DNA of 38,150 nucleotides from Clostridia bacterium (GCA_017472685.1 JAFUOO010000016.1:1-38150), one strand, 5' to 3'; shown: positions 1 through 9,002, counted from the stretch's first letter. Translations and numbers: made by a program. Notes: generated from the letters alone by a model not told the origin.

Positions 1-15
1 ACATATGCATACGAT

Positions 16-134
<119 letters not shown>

Positions 135-138
135 AAAA

Positions 139-167
139 AGAGACATCCGTAGGGGTGTCTCTTTTTT
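139..167 (+). terminator. Terminator of the rRNA operon
   Basis: A 10-bp stem (AGAGACATCC paired with GGGTGTCTCT, one G-T pair) is followed by a run of six T. It sits 4 nt after the 5S 3' end. Confidence 0.9.
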
Positions 168-168
168 C

Positions 169-194
169 AATGAATAGTGAAGAATGAATAGTGA
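169..194. repeat. Short direct repeat AATGAATAGTGA x2
   Basis: Two exact 12-bp copies lie at 169-180 and 183-194, separated by AG. They sit between the two hairpins after the 5S gene. No coding function is seen. It may be a fragment of a dispersed intergenic repeat. Confidence 0.6.
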
Positions 195-205
195 AAAGTT
201 GAGGA

Positions 206-235
206 AAGGATTTTGCGTGGCAAAATCCTTTTTTC
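206..235 (+). terminator. Second hairpin terminator after the rRNA operon
   Basis: A perfect 10-bp stem (AAGGATTTTG / CAAAATCCTT, loop CGTGG) ends in TTTTTT. This gives the rRNA operon a tandem terminator. The rest of 236-299 shows only a small GAACGC-TTGC-type hairpin near 239-252. Confidence 0.7.
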
Positions 236-299
236 TTTGAACGCTTGCGTTCAACATCGTGTTATATTGTACATTGCAGTTCTGTGGCACGGATAACCA

Positions 300-328
300 T
301 TGAAAATGTATGAGCATTTTGATATACT
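300..328 (+). promoter_or_regulatory. SigA-type promoter of the exonuclease operon
   Basis: TTGAAA (300-305) and TATACT (323-328) are separated by 17 bp. The first gene starts 46 nt further on. Confidence 0.6.
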
Positions 329-373
329 GATTTTAAGGATATAACTACTTCAAAGCTTTACAAGGAGAAAACC

Positions 374-928
374 ATGCCGTATTTTGCACTTATTGATACA
401 GAAACAAACTGGAATAATGAGCTAATGAGTATAGGCACGGTTATTGCAGACTGTGACACCTTTGAGCTTGTTAAGGTACGATACCATGTGCTTGTACCCC
501 AGTATGAGGTTGGAGGAATGTTTTCGGCTGTGCTTTTCCCCGATAACAGAATAAAGCCCACTTTATGCCATAGGAAAGAGGCAGTAAAGGATTTGATTTT
601 ATTATTGAAAGAGTACGGCGTGCACTCAGTTTTTGCTTACAATGCAGCATTTGACCGCAATTTGTTACCTGAAATGAAAGTGTTTGACTGGTACGACATC
701 ATGAGAATTGCGGCATACAGGCAGTATAACCGAAAAATAACACCATGCGATGATTGCTATAAAACAGGACGCTTAAAGCGTGATTACGGTGTGGAGCCTA
801 TGCTCAGGCGGCTTTCGGGTGATGATACATACTTTGAAACACACAACGCCTTGTACGATGCATTGGACGAGTTAGAAATTATGCGACTACTGGGCTATGC
901 ACCGGATTGGTATATTAAAATGGAGTAA
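374..928 (+). CDS. DEDDh-family 3'-5' exonuclease
   Basis: This is a 184-aa cytoplasmic protein of the RNase H-like DEDD exonuclease fold, which removes nucleotides from 3' ends with two metal ions. The four acidic ligands and the catalytic His are visible: Asp8 and Glu10 in IDTET (ExoI), Asp94 in YNAAFDRNLL (ExoII), and His157 with Asp162 in THNALYDALDE (ExoIII). The family includes DnaQ/PolC proofreading domains and RNase T, so the substrate (DNA or RNA) cannot be told. AAGGAGA lies before the ATG. It is the first gene of an apparent three-gene operon with two unknown membrane proteins, 17 nt apart. A Cys pair (CDDC, about 125-128) is an odd extra. Family call is firm and the cellular role is unknown. 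Confidence 0.85.
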   Translation: MPYFALIDTETNWNNELMSIGTVIADCDTFELVKVRYHVLVPQYEVGGMFSAVLFPDNRIKPTLCHRKEAVKDLILLLKEYGVHSVFAYNAAFDRNLLPEMKVFDWYDIMRIAAYRQYNRKITPCDDCYKTGRLKRDYGVEPMLRRLSGDDTYFETHNALYDALDELEIMRLLGYAPDWYIKME

Positions 929-945
929 ATAAAGGAGAGTGAATT

Positions 946-1494
946 ATGAAAAGGTATTCGGGTTTAATATTCAGTGCATTATTTCCGTATGTGATAGTTC
1001 TGGCAATGTTTGCTTTATTTAATGATGCAATCATGATAAATATTTTCCAAAGCAATGCATTTTTGCTTATCGGAAGCGTTCTGCTCTGGTGGGGAGTAAG
1101 CTTGATAAGCCTTTTGATTACCATGGTTATTGCAACTCAAAGAAAGTGGGACAGCTGTGAGCTTGCAAAGGTTAATATGATTTTAAAAACAGCTCAGATA
1201 CCTGCATATGTTATAATATTTTTGGCAGGTTTGTTATGCATGATAACAGTTTTTACACTGCCGGGTACAATATTGCTGATGCTCTTTGACTGTTTGGCAA
1301 TTATTCTGTCGGGAATTTTCGCAGCTTATGGTGCAATAAGATGCTACAAGGAAAAGTCAATAAACAAGAAGCAGTGTATCATTTTAGCAATTGGACAGTT
1401 TATTTTCTGTGTAGATGTAGTGTGTGCGATAGTATTGTTTATAGCAGCAGGAAGGAAAAAGGATGTGAATAAATTGCGCAATGCAATGGATTAA
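946..1494 (+). CDS. Membrane protein of unknown function
   Basis: This 182-aa protein is not recognised. It shows about five hydrophobic segments (roughly residues 8-28, 40-62, 85-103, 108-128 and 145-167) with short charged loops and a basic C-terminus (GRKKDVNKLR), consistent with an integral membrane protein. There are no visible catalytic motifs. The ATG has a good ribosome site (AAAGGAGAG). It lies 17 nt after the exonuclease gene and 12 nt before another small membrane protein, so the three are probably cotranscribed. Confidence 0.75.
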   Translation: MKRYSGLIFSALFPYVIVLAMFALFNDAIMINIFQSNAFLLIGSVLLWWGVSLISLLITMVIATQRKWDSCELAKVNMILKTAQIPAYVIIFLAGLLCMITVFTLPGTILLMLFDCLAIILSGIFAAYGAIRCYKEKSINKKQCIILAIGQFIFCVDVVCAIVLFIAAGRKKDVNKLRNAMD

Positions 1495-1506
1495 GGAGCT
1501 TTATTT

Positions 1507-1866
1507 ATGCGGAAAATTGCGAGAATAGCATTAATAATAAGTGATATTATTCATTTGCCGTGCGTATCCTACGGGCTGATGCTTCTTACGCTGAAAGTGA
1601 ACGAGTTGCACGACAGCTGGTATGCTATATTCAGGCAGGGGTCATTCCATTTTCTTTTGTGCGGATTCTGGCTGAGAGCTTTTTACTTATCATACATAAT
1701 TTTTGCGGCGATAATCGGGCTGTATGCCTTTTCGGTTGTGAAGGATATAAGAAACAAGGTTAAGATACCCGGGAAAATAATTGCCTTGGAAATTATTTTG
1801 TGGATTATTTTTGCAATTGAAATCATATTTTTAGAGGGTAACTTCTGGGCTCTTGCCACATTTTAA
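1507..1866 (+). CDS. Small membrane protein of unknown function
   Basis: This 119-aa protein is not recognised. Three hydrophobic stretches can be seen (about residues 5-25, 57-77 and 92-110). The start has AAGGAGC upstream, overlapping the end of the previous gene's 3' region. It is the last gene of the short operon and is followed directly by a strong hairpin terminator. It resembles the preceding gene product in size class and composition but no clear repeat of sequence was found. Confidence 0.7.
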   Translation: MRKIARIALIISDIIHLPCVSYGLMLLTLKVNELHDSWYAIFRQGSFHFLLCGFWLRAFYLSYIIFAAIIGLYAFSVVKDIRNKVKIPGKIIALEIILWIIFAIEIIFLEGNFWALATF

Positions 1867-1870
1867 CTTT

Positions 1871-1898
1871 AAAAGGACATCCTAATGGATGTCCTTTT
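1871..1898. terminator. Bidirectional terminator between convergent genes
   Basis: A perfect 12-bp stem (AAAAGGACATCC / GGATGTCCTTTT, loop TAAT) has A-runs and T-runs on both sides. It ends the membrane-protein operon on one strand and the acetyltransferase gene on the other, overlapping the stop codon of the latter. Confidence 0.9.
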
Positions 1899-2382
1899 AG
1901 CTTATTCTGTGATACGCCATTCTTTCGTCGCCCGATTCAAGATGGATTATACCGCAGTACTTGAAATTGAGGCTTGTGAGAAGGCTTTGCATGGGAATAT
2001 TGTTCTTGTGAGTATCAATGCGAAGGCTTTTGCATTTTTCAAAAGCCCAGTTAAGGCAGAATTTTGCCGCACCTTTTACCCTGCGAGTTGATGCAATGCG
2101 GTGAACAACACCGTAAGGCTCATCGTTTTGCCATGCACCGTTGTATATAATATCATAGGTGGGGTCTTTTGCAAATCTGAAGAAAAACACGCAGGCAATA
2201 GTATCGTTTTCGGTGCACACATAAAGTTCTCCGTTTTCAATGTCCTTTTTTATAAGGAGAGGGTCGGGGTGTGTTTTGCCCCATTGGGTTTCGTTGCCGT
2301 TTTGCGCCATAAAGTCCTGCGCAGCAGAATATATGCTCATTATTATGTCAAATTCTTCGGGAAGTGCTTTCCTTATTATCAT
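1897..2382 (-). CDS. GNAT family N-acetyltransferase
   Basis: A 161-aa protein of the GNAT acyl-CoA acetyltransferase fold. It starts MIIRKALPEEFDIIMSIY, typical of beta1-alpha1 in this family. It continues with a central strand region (ELYVCTENDTIACVFFF) and a segment VHRIASTRRVKGAAKFCLNW, which matches the acetyl-CoA binding region. The C-terminus has the usual small-domain pattern (LRIDTHKNNIPMQSLLTSLNF, Y-C-G). The substrate is unknown. The ATG at 2382 is chosen because GGAGG lies 7 nt upstream; the reading frame is open further upstream but without a ribosome site. Confidence 0.88.
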   Translation of the reverse strand: MIIRKALPEEFDIIMSIYSAAQDFMAQNGNETQWGKTHPDPLLIKKDIENGELYVCTENDTIACVFFFRFAKDPTYDIIYNGAWQNDEPYGVVHRIASTRRVKGAAKFCLNWAFEKCKSLRIDTHKNNIPMQSLLTSLNFKYCGIIHLESGDERMAYHRIS

Positions 2383-2422
2383 GATAAATCCTCCATGCGG
2401 ATAAATAGTTAATAACATCTTG

Positions 2423-2450
2423 ATTTTATCATATCTTGTGGCAAAATCAA
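2423..2450 (-). promoter_or_regulatory. Probable promoter of the acetyltransferase gene
   Basis: On the minus strand, TTGATT (2445-2450) and TAAAAT (2423-2428) are 16 bp apart, about 40 nt before the start codon. Confidence 0.5.
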
Positions 2451-2479
2451 TAAGGAATTGAAAAAGTAGGATGAAAGTG

Positions 2480-2508
2480 TTGACATATGTATACCAACAT
2501 GATATTAT
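2480..2508 (+). promoter_or_regulatory. SigA promoter of csoR-copA
   Basis: TTGACA (2480-2485) and TATTAT (2503-2508) are exactly 17 bp apart. The expected transcription start falls at about 2514, inside the copper operator. Confidence 0.8.
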
Positions 2509-2512
2509 AAAA

Positions 2513-2529
2513 ATACCCCCTGGGGGTAT
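2513..2529. promoter_or_regulatory. CsoR operator
   Basis: The 17-bp perfect palindrome ATACCCCCTGGGGGTAT has a single central base and matches the known G/C-tract CsoR boxes (TACCCC...GGGGTA). It begins 5 bp after the -10 element, so bound repressor would cover the transcription start. It lies 15 bp before the csoR start codon. Confidence 0.85.
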
Positions 2530-2544
2530 AAAGGAGGCGATTGT

Positions 2545-2832
2545 GTGGAATGCTGTAAAATAAAAAAGCGTGATGAAAAAGAATATAAAAGTCTCATAAA
2601 CAGACTGAACCGCATCGAAGGACAGATACGCGGCATACGCAATATGGTTGAAAACGACATCTATTGTGTGGATATACTGACACAGGTTTCGGCGGCAACT
2701 GCGGCGTTGAATGCTTTTAACAAGGAGCTGCTGGGTGAGCATATAAAGTCGTGTGTTGCAAAAGATATAAGGGACGGCAAGGATGAAACTGTAGAAGAAT
2801 TGGTAAACGTATTGCAAAAGTTAATGAGGTGA
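2545..2832 (+). CDS. csoR: CsoR copper-sensing repressor
   Basis: A 95-aa all-helical repressor of the CsoR/RcnR (DUF156) family that releases DNA when it binds Cu(I). The family core is clear: NRLNRIEGQIRGIRNMVE. The Cu(I) ligand set Cys41, His66 and Cys70 (IYCVDIL, then EHIKSC) is the true CsoR pattern rather than the FrmR or RcnR pattern. Two further cysteines at positions 3-4 (MECC) are unusual. The start is a GTG placed 7 nt after AAGGAGG. It sits just downstream of its own operator and 5 nt before copA, so it autoregulates a copper-export operon. Confidence 0.93.
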   Translation: MECCKIKKRDEKEYKSLINRLNRIEGQIRGIRNMVENDIYCVDILTQVSAATAALNAFNKELLGEHIKSCVAKDIRDGKDETVEELVNVLQKLMR

Positions 2833-2837
2833 CATAA

Positions 2838-5273
2838 GTGGAAAAATATAACGTTACGGGAATGAGCTGTGCGGCGTGCAGCGCCCGGGTAGAAAAGGCA
2901 GTGCTTGGTGTTGATGGCGTAACAGAATGTTCAGTAAGCTTGCTCACAAATTCAATGGTTGTAGAAGGCGGAGACAGCGAAAAAATCGTGAAAGCTGTTA
3001 AAAAGGCGGGCTACGGAGCTGCATTGGCAGCAGGCGCACCTAAAGCGGAAGCAAAGGACGAAAATGCTGACCTGAAAAGCATGAAAACAAGGTTTTTTTC
3101 TTCAATAGGCTTTCTTTTGGTGCTGATGTATTTTTCAATGGGACACATGGTCAATCTGCCGCTTCCTGCATTTTTTGAAGGGAACTATGTTGCCATAGGG
3201 CTCATGCAGCTTATCTTATCGGCAATTATAATGGTAATAAACCAGAAGTTTTTCATTTCGGGCACAAAAGGGCTTTTAAATAAGGCTCCGAATATGGATA
3301 CGCTGGTTTCTTTGGGTGCATTGGCAAGCTTTGGCTACAGCACGGTGGCTCTTTTTATGATGACCGTAAGTGAGCACCCCGAGCAATTAATGCACGAATT
3401 TTACTTTGAGTCTGCAGGCATGATACTGACACTTATTACCTTAGGAAAAATGCTTGAAACACATTCAAAGGGCAAGACAACAAACGCCATAAAAGGGCTC
3501 ATGAAGCTTAAACCGAAAACTGCCGTTATTCTTGTTGACGGCAAGGAAGTGGTTGTTGATATCGACAATGTAAAAAAAGGCGATATTTTTATTGTGCGCC
3601 CGGGTGAAAGCGTAAGTGTTGACGGCATTGTTATTGAAGGTGAAAGTGCTGTTGACGAATCGGCGCTGACAGGAGAAAGCATCCCTGTTGACAAAACCGT
3701 GGGCAGCCGTGTAAGTGCCGCCACAATAAATCAGTCGGGATTTTTGCGCTGCGAAGCAACCCGTGTGGGTGAAGACACAACCCTTTCACAGATAATTAAA
3801 ATAGTTGAAGGTGCGGCGGCAACAAAAGCTCCTATTGCACGCCTTGCAGATAAGGTATCGGGTGTGTTTGTGCCTTGCGTAATCACAATTGCCGTTATTA
3901 CTTTCATTATATGGCTTCTTGTGGGAGCGACGGTGGGCTTTTCGTTAGCGAGAGCGATAGCGGTGCTTGTTATAAGCTGTCCCTGCGCTTTGGGGCTTGC
4001 AACTCCTGTTGCCATTATGGTAGGCAGCGGTGTTGGAGCAAAGGGCGGTGTGCTGTTTAAAACCGCAGCAGCTCTCGAAAAGGCAGGCAAAACCGATATT
4101 GTTATACTGGATAAAACAGGCACCATAACACAGGGCACACCTTCGGTAACAGATATAATAGGCGATAATGTTATCGAGTACGCATACGCCTTGGAAGCAA
4201 AAAGTGAGCACCCACTGGGAAAGGCTGTTGTAAAGAAAGCCGAGGAAATGGGGCTTGCTAAAAAAGACTGTGCATCCTTTATGTCGCTGCCCGGAAACGG
4301 ACTGAAGGGCGAGGTTGACGGAAAGCTTGTTTACGGTGGCAACAGAGCATTTATTTCAACTGTGGTAACGCTTTCTGCTGCGGAAGAAAAGTCTATTGAA
4401 AAACTTTCCGAGGATGGAAAAACCCCGCTTTTGTTTGCCACGGAGGGTGAGCTTCTGGGCATTATTGCGGTGGCGGACAAAATGAAAGAGGACAGCAGTA
4501 AGGCTATAGCCGAGCTTAAGGGCATGGGTATACGGACAGTGATGCTTACAGGTGACAACCTCCGCACTGCACGCGCTATTGCACGTGAGGCGGGAGTTGA
4601 CGAGGTGTTTGCAGACACATTGCCCGACAAAAAAGCCGCTGTTGTAGAACAAATGAAGAAGCAGGGCAGTGTTATGATGGTGGGTGACGGCGTAAATGAT
4701 GCACCTGCCCTGACGGTGGCAGATACGGCAGTAGCCATAGGAAGCGGAGTTGACATTGCCATTGATGCGGCGGATATTGTGCTCATGAAATCCTCCTTGT
4801 CAGATGTGGCGGCAGCTGTAAGGCTCAGCAGGCAAACTCTTAAGAATATTAAGGAAAACCTGTTCTGGGCGTTTATATATAATGTGATAGGAATTCCGCT
4901 GGCGGCGGGGGTATATATTGCAGCTTTTGGTTGGGAATTAAATCCGATGTTCGGAGCCGCAGCAATGAGCCTTTCGAGCTTTTGTGTTGTGACAAATGCT
5001 TTGCGCCTTAATTTCTTTGACATGACGAGCACAAAAAAGGACAGAAAAAAAGCAGGCAAAGCACACGCATATGAGGAAAGCGTATTGAAAATTGAAGGTA
5101 TGATGTGCTCGCACTGTGAAAGCACCGTAACAGAGGCTTTGAAAAAGCTTGGCTGCAGGGTTGTTTCGGTCAGTTGCGAAAAAGGCGAAGCCGTTTTTGA
5201 AAAGCCCCACGGACTTAAAGTGAGCAAAATTGAAAAAGCCATTGAAAAAGCAGGCTTCAAGATTATTAAATAA
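2838..5273 (+). CDS. copA: CopA Cu(I)-exporting P1B-type ATPase
   Basis: This 811-aa membrane pump exports Cu(I) at the cost of ATP. An N-terminal heavy-metal domain carries CxxC at 11-14 (GMSCAAC). Eight membrane helices follow, with the CPC ion-site motif (SCPCALG, about 379-385), the TGES actuator loop (ALTGES), the phosphorylated Asp in DKTGTIT (about 425), the nucleotide-site SEHPLG, and [10 protein letters not shown] (about 616). A second heavy-metal domain with CSHC (about 757-760) sits at the extreme C-terminus. The GTG start has GAGGTG 6 nt upstream and follows csoR by 5 nt. No CopZ chaperone gene adjoins; the C-terminal domain may replace it. Confidence 0.96.
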   Translation: MEKYNVTGMSCAACSARVEKAVLGVDGVTECSVSLLTNSMVVEGGDSEKIVKAVKKAGYGAALAAGAPKAEAKDENADLKSMKTRFFSSIGFLLVLMYFSMGHMVNLPLPAFFEGNYVAIGLMQLILSAIIMVINQKFFISGTKGLLNKAPNMDTLVSLGALASFGYSTVALFMMTVSEHPEQLMHEFYFESAGMILTLITLGKMLETHSKGKTTNAIKGLMKLKPKTAVILVDGKEVVVDIDNVKKGDIFIVRPGESVSVDGIVIEGESAVDESALTGESIPVDKTVGSRVSAATINQSGFLRCEATRVGEDTTLSQIIKIVEGAAATKAPIARLADKVSGVFVPCVITIAVITFIIWLLVGATVGFSLARAIAVLVISCPCALGLATPVAIMVGSGVGAKGGVLFKTAAALEKAGKTDIVILDKTGTITQGTPSVTDIIGDNVIEYAYALEAKSEHPLGKAVVKKAEEMGLAKKDCASFMSLPGNGLKGEVDGKLVYGGNRAFISTVVTLSAAEEKSIEKLSEDGKTPLLFATEGELLGIIAVADKMKEDSSKAIAELKGMGIRTVMLTGDNLRTARAIAREAGVDEVFADTLPDKKAAVVEQMKKQGSVMMVGDGVNDAPALTVADTAVAIGSGVDIAIDAADIVLMKSSLSDVAAAVRLSRQTLKNIKENLFWAFIYNVIGIPLAAGVYIAAFGWELNPMFGAAAMSLSSFCVVTNALRLNFFDMTSTKKDRKKAGKAHAYEESVLKIEGMMCSHCESTVTEALKKLGCRVVSVSCEKGEAVFEKPHGLKVSKIEKAIEKAGFKIIK

Positions 5274-5275
5274 AT

Positions 5276-5308
5276 AAAACACCTACCTTTCATAAGGTAG
5301 GTGTTTTT
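5276..5308. terminator. Bidirectional terminator
   Basis: A 14-bp stem (AAAACACCTACCTT / AAGGTAGGTGTTTT) lies between the convergent copA and symporter genes and carries a T-run on each strand. Confidence 0.92.
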
Positions 5309-5324
5309 GCGTATTAAGCTGTTT

Positions 5325-6716
5325 TTATACTGTAAATTTGCTTACAAGACCCATTACGAAGATAACAAGAATCATTATGGGAAGGATGATGGTCATGTAC
5401 CATCTCATCCAGTTTTTAACCTTCATGCCCTTACCTGCATTTGCCTCACTAACAAAGTTATTCCAACCCCAACCGTATCTTAATGTACAGAAGAGGATGA
5501 ATATGAGAGCTCCGATGGGAAGCAGAATGTTACTTACAAGGAAGTCTTCCATGTCCATGATGCCGCCGATTTTGGGAAGAGAAATATTACTCCATACGCT
5601 GAAACCGAGAATACAGGGCACCATGAGGATTAAAATTGCAATACAGTCAACAATTGCAGACTTTTTTCTGGACCAGTTGAAAATGTCCATTGTGCAGGAG
5701 ATGATATTTTCAAATACTGCAATAACTGTGCTGATTGCCGCAAAGCTCATGAATACAAAGAATAATGCACCCCATAATCTGCCACCGGGAATGTGGTTGA
5801 ATATGTTGGGAAGTGTAACGAATATAAGGCTGGGACCTGAATCGAGTGCAACGCCGTATGCGTAGCACGCGGGGAAAATGATAAGACCTGATGTGAAAGC
5901 AACAAATGTGTCAAGAAGTGAAACGTTTACGCTTTCACCCATAAGTGCACGGTCCTTACCGATGTAGCTGCCGAAAATCGCCATTGAGCCGATACCGAGG
6001 CTTAATGTGAAGAACGCCTGATTCATTGCCGCAACGATAACATTTACAGGACCTGTTGCCATAAAGTTTTCAAGGCTGGGAACAAGGTAGAATTTTAAGC
6101 CTTCTTCTGCTCCGGGAAGGAAGATAGAATTGATTGCCAGAACAAGCATAATCACCAAAAGTGCAATCATCATAACCTTGGAAACCTTTTCAACACCCTT
6201 GTCAACGCCTGTGGAATTGATAACAAAGCAAACTACTGTAAGAATTGCCGAGTAAATAAGCATGGATTTCCAGTCAACCATCATTGCATCAAATGCGCCG
6301 CCTACGGCTTCGGGGCTTAAACCCTGGAACTTACCCAGTGCCATGTCAACAAAGTATTTAATCATCCAGCTTGCCACGGGAACATAGAACATCATAAGAA
6401 CTAAGTTGCCCAAAACCGCCATCCAGGAATGAATTTTCCAGGGAGTGTTGCCCTTGCCCAGGGCGTCGTAAATTTTTGCAGGGCTCTTCTGTGCAGCTCT
6501 GCCCACTGCAAATTCCATTGTAAGAGCAGGCACGCCCATCAGAAGAAGACATGCAAGGTATATAAGCACGAACATGCCGCCGCCGTACTGACCAACCATC
6601 CATGGGAACTTCCATACATTGCCCACGCCGATTGCACAGCCTGCGCTGATAAGAATAAACCCGAGACGGCTTTTCAAATGCTCGCGGGGAGCATTGCCGT
6701 TAGAATTTTTATCCAT
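5325..6716 (-). CDS. NSS-family Na+-dependent symporter
   Basis: A 463-aa secondary transporter of the sodium:neurotransmitter symporter family, which takes up amino acids or amines together with Na+ (LeuT fold). TM1 carries the family signature AIGVGNVWKFPWM followed by QYGGGMF. About 11-12 hydrophobic segments are visible and the length is typical for bacterial members. The ATG at 6716 is preferred over an upstream in-frame start because AAAGGAG lies 9 nt before it. It is a single-gene unit with its own promoter and a terminator shared with copA. The substrate is not readable from the sequence. Confidence 0.93.
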   Translation of the reverse strand: MDKNSNGNAPREHLKSRLGFILISAGCAIGVGNVWKFPWMVGQYGGGMFVLIYLACLLLMGVPALTMEFAVGRAAQKSPAKIYDALGKGNTPWKIHSWMAVLGNLVLMMFYVPVASWMIKYFVDMALGKFQGLSPEAVGGAFDAMMVDWKSMLIYSAILTVVCFVINSTGVDKGVEKVSKVMMIALLVIMLVLAINSIFLPGAEEGLKFYLVPSLENFMATGPVNVIVAAMNQAFFTLSLGIGSMAIFGSYIGKDRALMGESVNVSLLDTFVAFTSGLIIFPACYAYGVALDSGPSLIFVTLPNIFNHIPGGRLWGALFFVFMSFAAISTVIAVFENIISCTMDIFNWSRKKSAIVDCIAILILMVPCILGFSVWSNISLPKIGGIMDMEDFLVSNILLPIGALIFILFCTLRYGWGWNNFVSEANAGKGMKVKNWMRWYMTIILPIMILVIFVMGLVSKFTV

Positions 6717-6754
6717 TTTCAAAACTCCTTTTTTATTCAGTTTACACGTGAACA

Positions 6755-6783
6755 ATTATACTATTGAAGGGGAAAATTGTCAA
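6755..6783 (-). promoter_or_regulatory. Consensus SigA promoter of the symporter gene
   Basis: On the minus strand, TTGACA (6778-6783) and TATAAT (6755-6760) are 17 bp apart. Both boxes match consensus exactly. Confidence 0.88.
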
Positions 6784-6863
6784 GGAAATAGCAAAAGCGG
6801 AAGGTTTTGAAAAAATAATTAAAAAATTTTAAAAATGGGCTTTTATAATTGATTTAAATTTGA

Positions 6864-6869
6864 TATAAT
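6864..6869 (+). promoter_or_regulatory. Possible -10 element of the DUF1846 gene
   Basis: TATAAT stands 37 nt before the start codon. No good -35 match was found at the right distance, so this call is tentative. Confidence 0.4.
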
Positions 6870-6905
6870 AACATTTGAGTTTTTTAAAGGCGAGGAGCGG
6901 AGAGC

Positions 6906-8393
6906 ATGGCTAAGAAAATTGGGTTTGATAATCAGAAATATCTGAAGATGCAGTCGGAGCAGATTAAGAGCCGTATCGCACAGTTCGGCGGTAAGCTTTA
7001 TCTTGAGTTCGGCGGCAAGCTTTTTGACGATTTTCATGCGTCAAGAGTTCTCCCCGGCTTTGAGCCCGACAGCAAAATGCGTATGCTTCAGCAGATGAAG
7101 GACGATCTGGAAATTGTTATCGCCATAAATGCGGCAGATATCGAATCCAGCAAGGTGAGAGCCGATCTGGGCATTACCTATGACGATGACGTGCTTCGTC
7201 TTATTGACACCTTCCGTGAGCTGGGGCTTTATGTGGGCAGCGTTGTGCTTACACGTTATACAAATCAGTCCAGCGCAAATGTGTTTTTAAACCATCTTGA
7301 AAGCCTTGGCATTAAATGCTACCGCCATTATCCCATCGAAGGCTATCCCTATGACATTCCTCACATTGTGTCTGAGGACGGTCTGGGAAAGAACGAATAT
7401 ATTGAAACCACCCGTTCGCTCATTGTTGTAACCGCACCCGGTCCCGGAAGCGGCAAGATGGCAACCTGCCTCAGCCAGCTTTATCATGAACACAAGCGCG
7501 GTGTTACGGCAGGCTACGCAAAGTTTGAAACCTTCCCCATATGGAACATTCCCTTAAAGCATCCTGTTAACCTTGCCTACGAAGCGGCAACGGCAGATCT
7601 TAACGACATTAACATGATTGACCCGTTCCATCTTGAGGCATACGGCACTACAGCGGTTAACTATAACCGTGATGTTGAAATCTTCCCCGTACTGAGCACA
7701 ATATTTGAAAAAATTCAGGGTAGCTGTCCTTATAAGTCACCCACGGATATGGGCGTTAACATGGTGGGCAACTGCATTATTGACGATGCAGTGTGCTGTG
7801 AAGCCTCAAAAATGGAAATACTCAGGCGTTATTATGCGGCGGCTGTGAGCCGTCTTAAGGGCATGGGCAATGAAACTCAGGTCCGTAAGATTGAAGTTCT
7901 TATGAACCAGAGTGATATAACAGAGAGCATTTTCCCTGCGGTAGGCGCGGCAATGGAAAAGGAAAAAATAACAGGTGCTCCTGCAGGTGCCCTCGTTTTG
8001 CCTGACGGACAGGTTATAACCGGCAAGACAAGCTCAACATTGGGTGCGGCAAGTGCATTGCTTCTTAATTCGTTAAAGGCATTGGGCGGTATTGCCGATG
8101 AGGTGGAATTGATTGCGGAAAGCGTATTGCAGCCCATCTGTGACCTTAAGACCAGGTATCTGAAGCATAAAAACCCCCGACTTCATACAGACGAAGTGCT
8201 TATGGCGCTTACTGTATCAGGGCAGACCGATAAAGTTGCCAAAATGGCCATTGAACAGCTTTCCAATCTCCGCGGAAGCGATGCGTACTTCTCGGTTATT
8301 TTATCCGACGAGGACGAAATGCTTTTAAGAAGATTGGGCATAAATGTGAGCTGTGCGCCCAAATATGAATACAAGAGACTGTATCACAAATAA
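6906..8393 (+). CDS. DUF1846 (UPF0371) protein
   Basis: A 495-aa cytoplasmic protein of the widespread DUF1846 family, with no settled function. The N-terminal part has the characteristic run KLYLEFGGKLFDDFHASRVLPG (residues about 30-51). It includes a GPGSGK loop (VTAPGPGSGKMATCLSQ, about 177-193) that looks like a phosphate-binding P-loop. Length is typical. AGGAGCGGAG precedes the ATG. It is monocistronic, followed by a strong terminator. Family assignment is firm and role is unknown; kinase-like or nucleotide-binding activity is only an inference from the glycine-rich loop. Confidence 0.9.
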   Translation: MAKKIGFDNQKYLKMQSEQIKSRIAQFGGKLYLEFGGKLFDDFHASRVLPGFEPDSKMRMLQQMKDDLEIVIAINAADIESSKVRADLGITYDDDVLRLIDTFRELGLYVGSVVLTRYTNQSSANVFLNHLESLGIKCYRHYPIEGYPYDIPHIVSEDGLGKNEYIETTRSLIVVTAPGPGSGKMATCLSQLYHEHKRGVTAGYAKFETFPIWNIPLKHPVNLAYEAATADLNDINMIDPFHLEAYGTTAVNYNRDVEIFPVLSTIFEKIQGSCPYKSPTDMGVNMVGNCIIDDAVCCEASKMEILRRYYAAAVSRLKGMGNETQVRKIEVLMNQSDITESIFPAVGAAMEKEKITGAPAGALVLPDGQVITGKTSSTLGAASALLLNSLKALGGIADEVELIAESVLQPICDLKTRYLKHKNPRLHTDEVLMALTVSGQTDKVAKMAIEQLSNLRGSDAYFSVILSDEDEMLLRRLGINVSCAPKYEYKRLYHK

Positions 8394-8394
8394 T

Positions 8395-8424
8395 AAAAAA
8401 CCTACGCTTTTGCGTAGGTTTTTT
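8395..8424. terminator. Bidirectional terminator
   Basis: A 13-bp stem (AAAAAACCTACGC / GCGTAGGTTTTTT, loop TTTT) ends both the DUF1846 gene and the convergent mntP gene. Confidence 0.92.
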
Positions 8425-8426
8425 CG

Positions 8427-9002
8427 TTAAAAGGGGAGGATTAATAGCCCTAAATGCTCCAAAAGGATTTTTATACCCATGAGTATTAAGATAATACCGC
8501 CTGCAAATTCGGACTTAGCTTTGTATTTTGTGCCGAAGTGACAGCCCAGGTAAACACCGAAGCCTGAAAAAATAAAGGTTGTTGCGCCTATAAAGATTAT
8601 TGCAGGGATAATGTCAAAATCCGGGAAGAAGGAGAATGAAACACCCATTGCCAGTGCATCGATGCTTGTTGCTATTGCAAGAGGAATCATTGCAGATGGA
8701 GCAAATGATGCGTCCATATCTTCATCGTCGTGGCCGAGTGCTTCTTTTATCATGTTTGCGCCGATAAAAGATAAAAGCAAGAATGCAATCCAGTGGTCGA
8801 TTGATTCAACCACACCCTGAAAATTCCTGCCTAAAAGGTAGCCCATAAGGGGCATAAAGCCCTGAAAGAAGCCGAAGTAGGCACCTGTTATTATATTGTG
8901 TTTTATGTTGGGTCTGCCCACGGATAAGCCCTTGCACATTGCAACGGCAAATGCGTCCATGGAAAGTGCTACTGCGGTAAGGAATAAGTCCAATAGGCTC
9001 AT
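8427..9002 (-). CDS. mntP: MntP manganese efflux pump
   Basis: A 191-aa membrane exporter of Mn(II), protecting against manganese overload. Two internal half-repeats are visible: each has an S-x-D-A-x-A motif (VALSMDAFAVAMCKG at about 11-25 and ATSIDALAMGVSF at about 110-122), where the Asp residues are the known essential residues of the family. Six hydrophobic helices fit the known topology. AAGGAG precedes the ATG. The leader is only about 30 nt long, so the Mn-sensing yybP-ykoY riboswitch often found before mntP is absent here. Confidence 0.93.
   Translation of the reverse strand: MSLLDLFLTAVALSMDAFAVAMCKGLSVGRPNIKHNIITGAYFGFFQGFMPLMGYLLGRNFQGVVESIDHWIAFLLLSFIGANMIKEALGHDDEDMDASFAPSAMIPLAIATSIDALAMGVSFSFFPDFDIIPAIIFIGATTFIFSGFGVYLGCHFGTKYKAKSEFAGGIILILMGIKILLEHLGLLILPF

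Noticed and set aside
2383..2817. N-terminal extension of the acetyltransferase frame
   Set aside because: The upstream part overlaps csoR and its promoter on the other strand and lacks a ribosome site; the ATG at 2382 has GGAGG.
4331..5293. Long open frame (320 codons) antisense to copA
   Set aside because: No ribosome site and low-complexity Ser/Thr/Ala-rich text expected from the complement of a coding strand; the sense strand is clearly copA.
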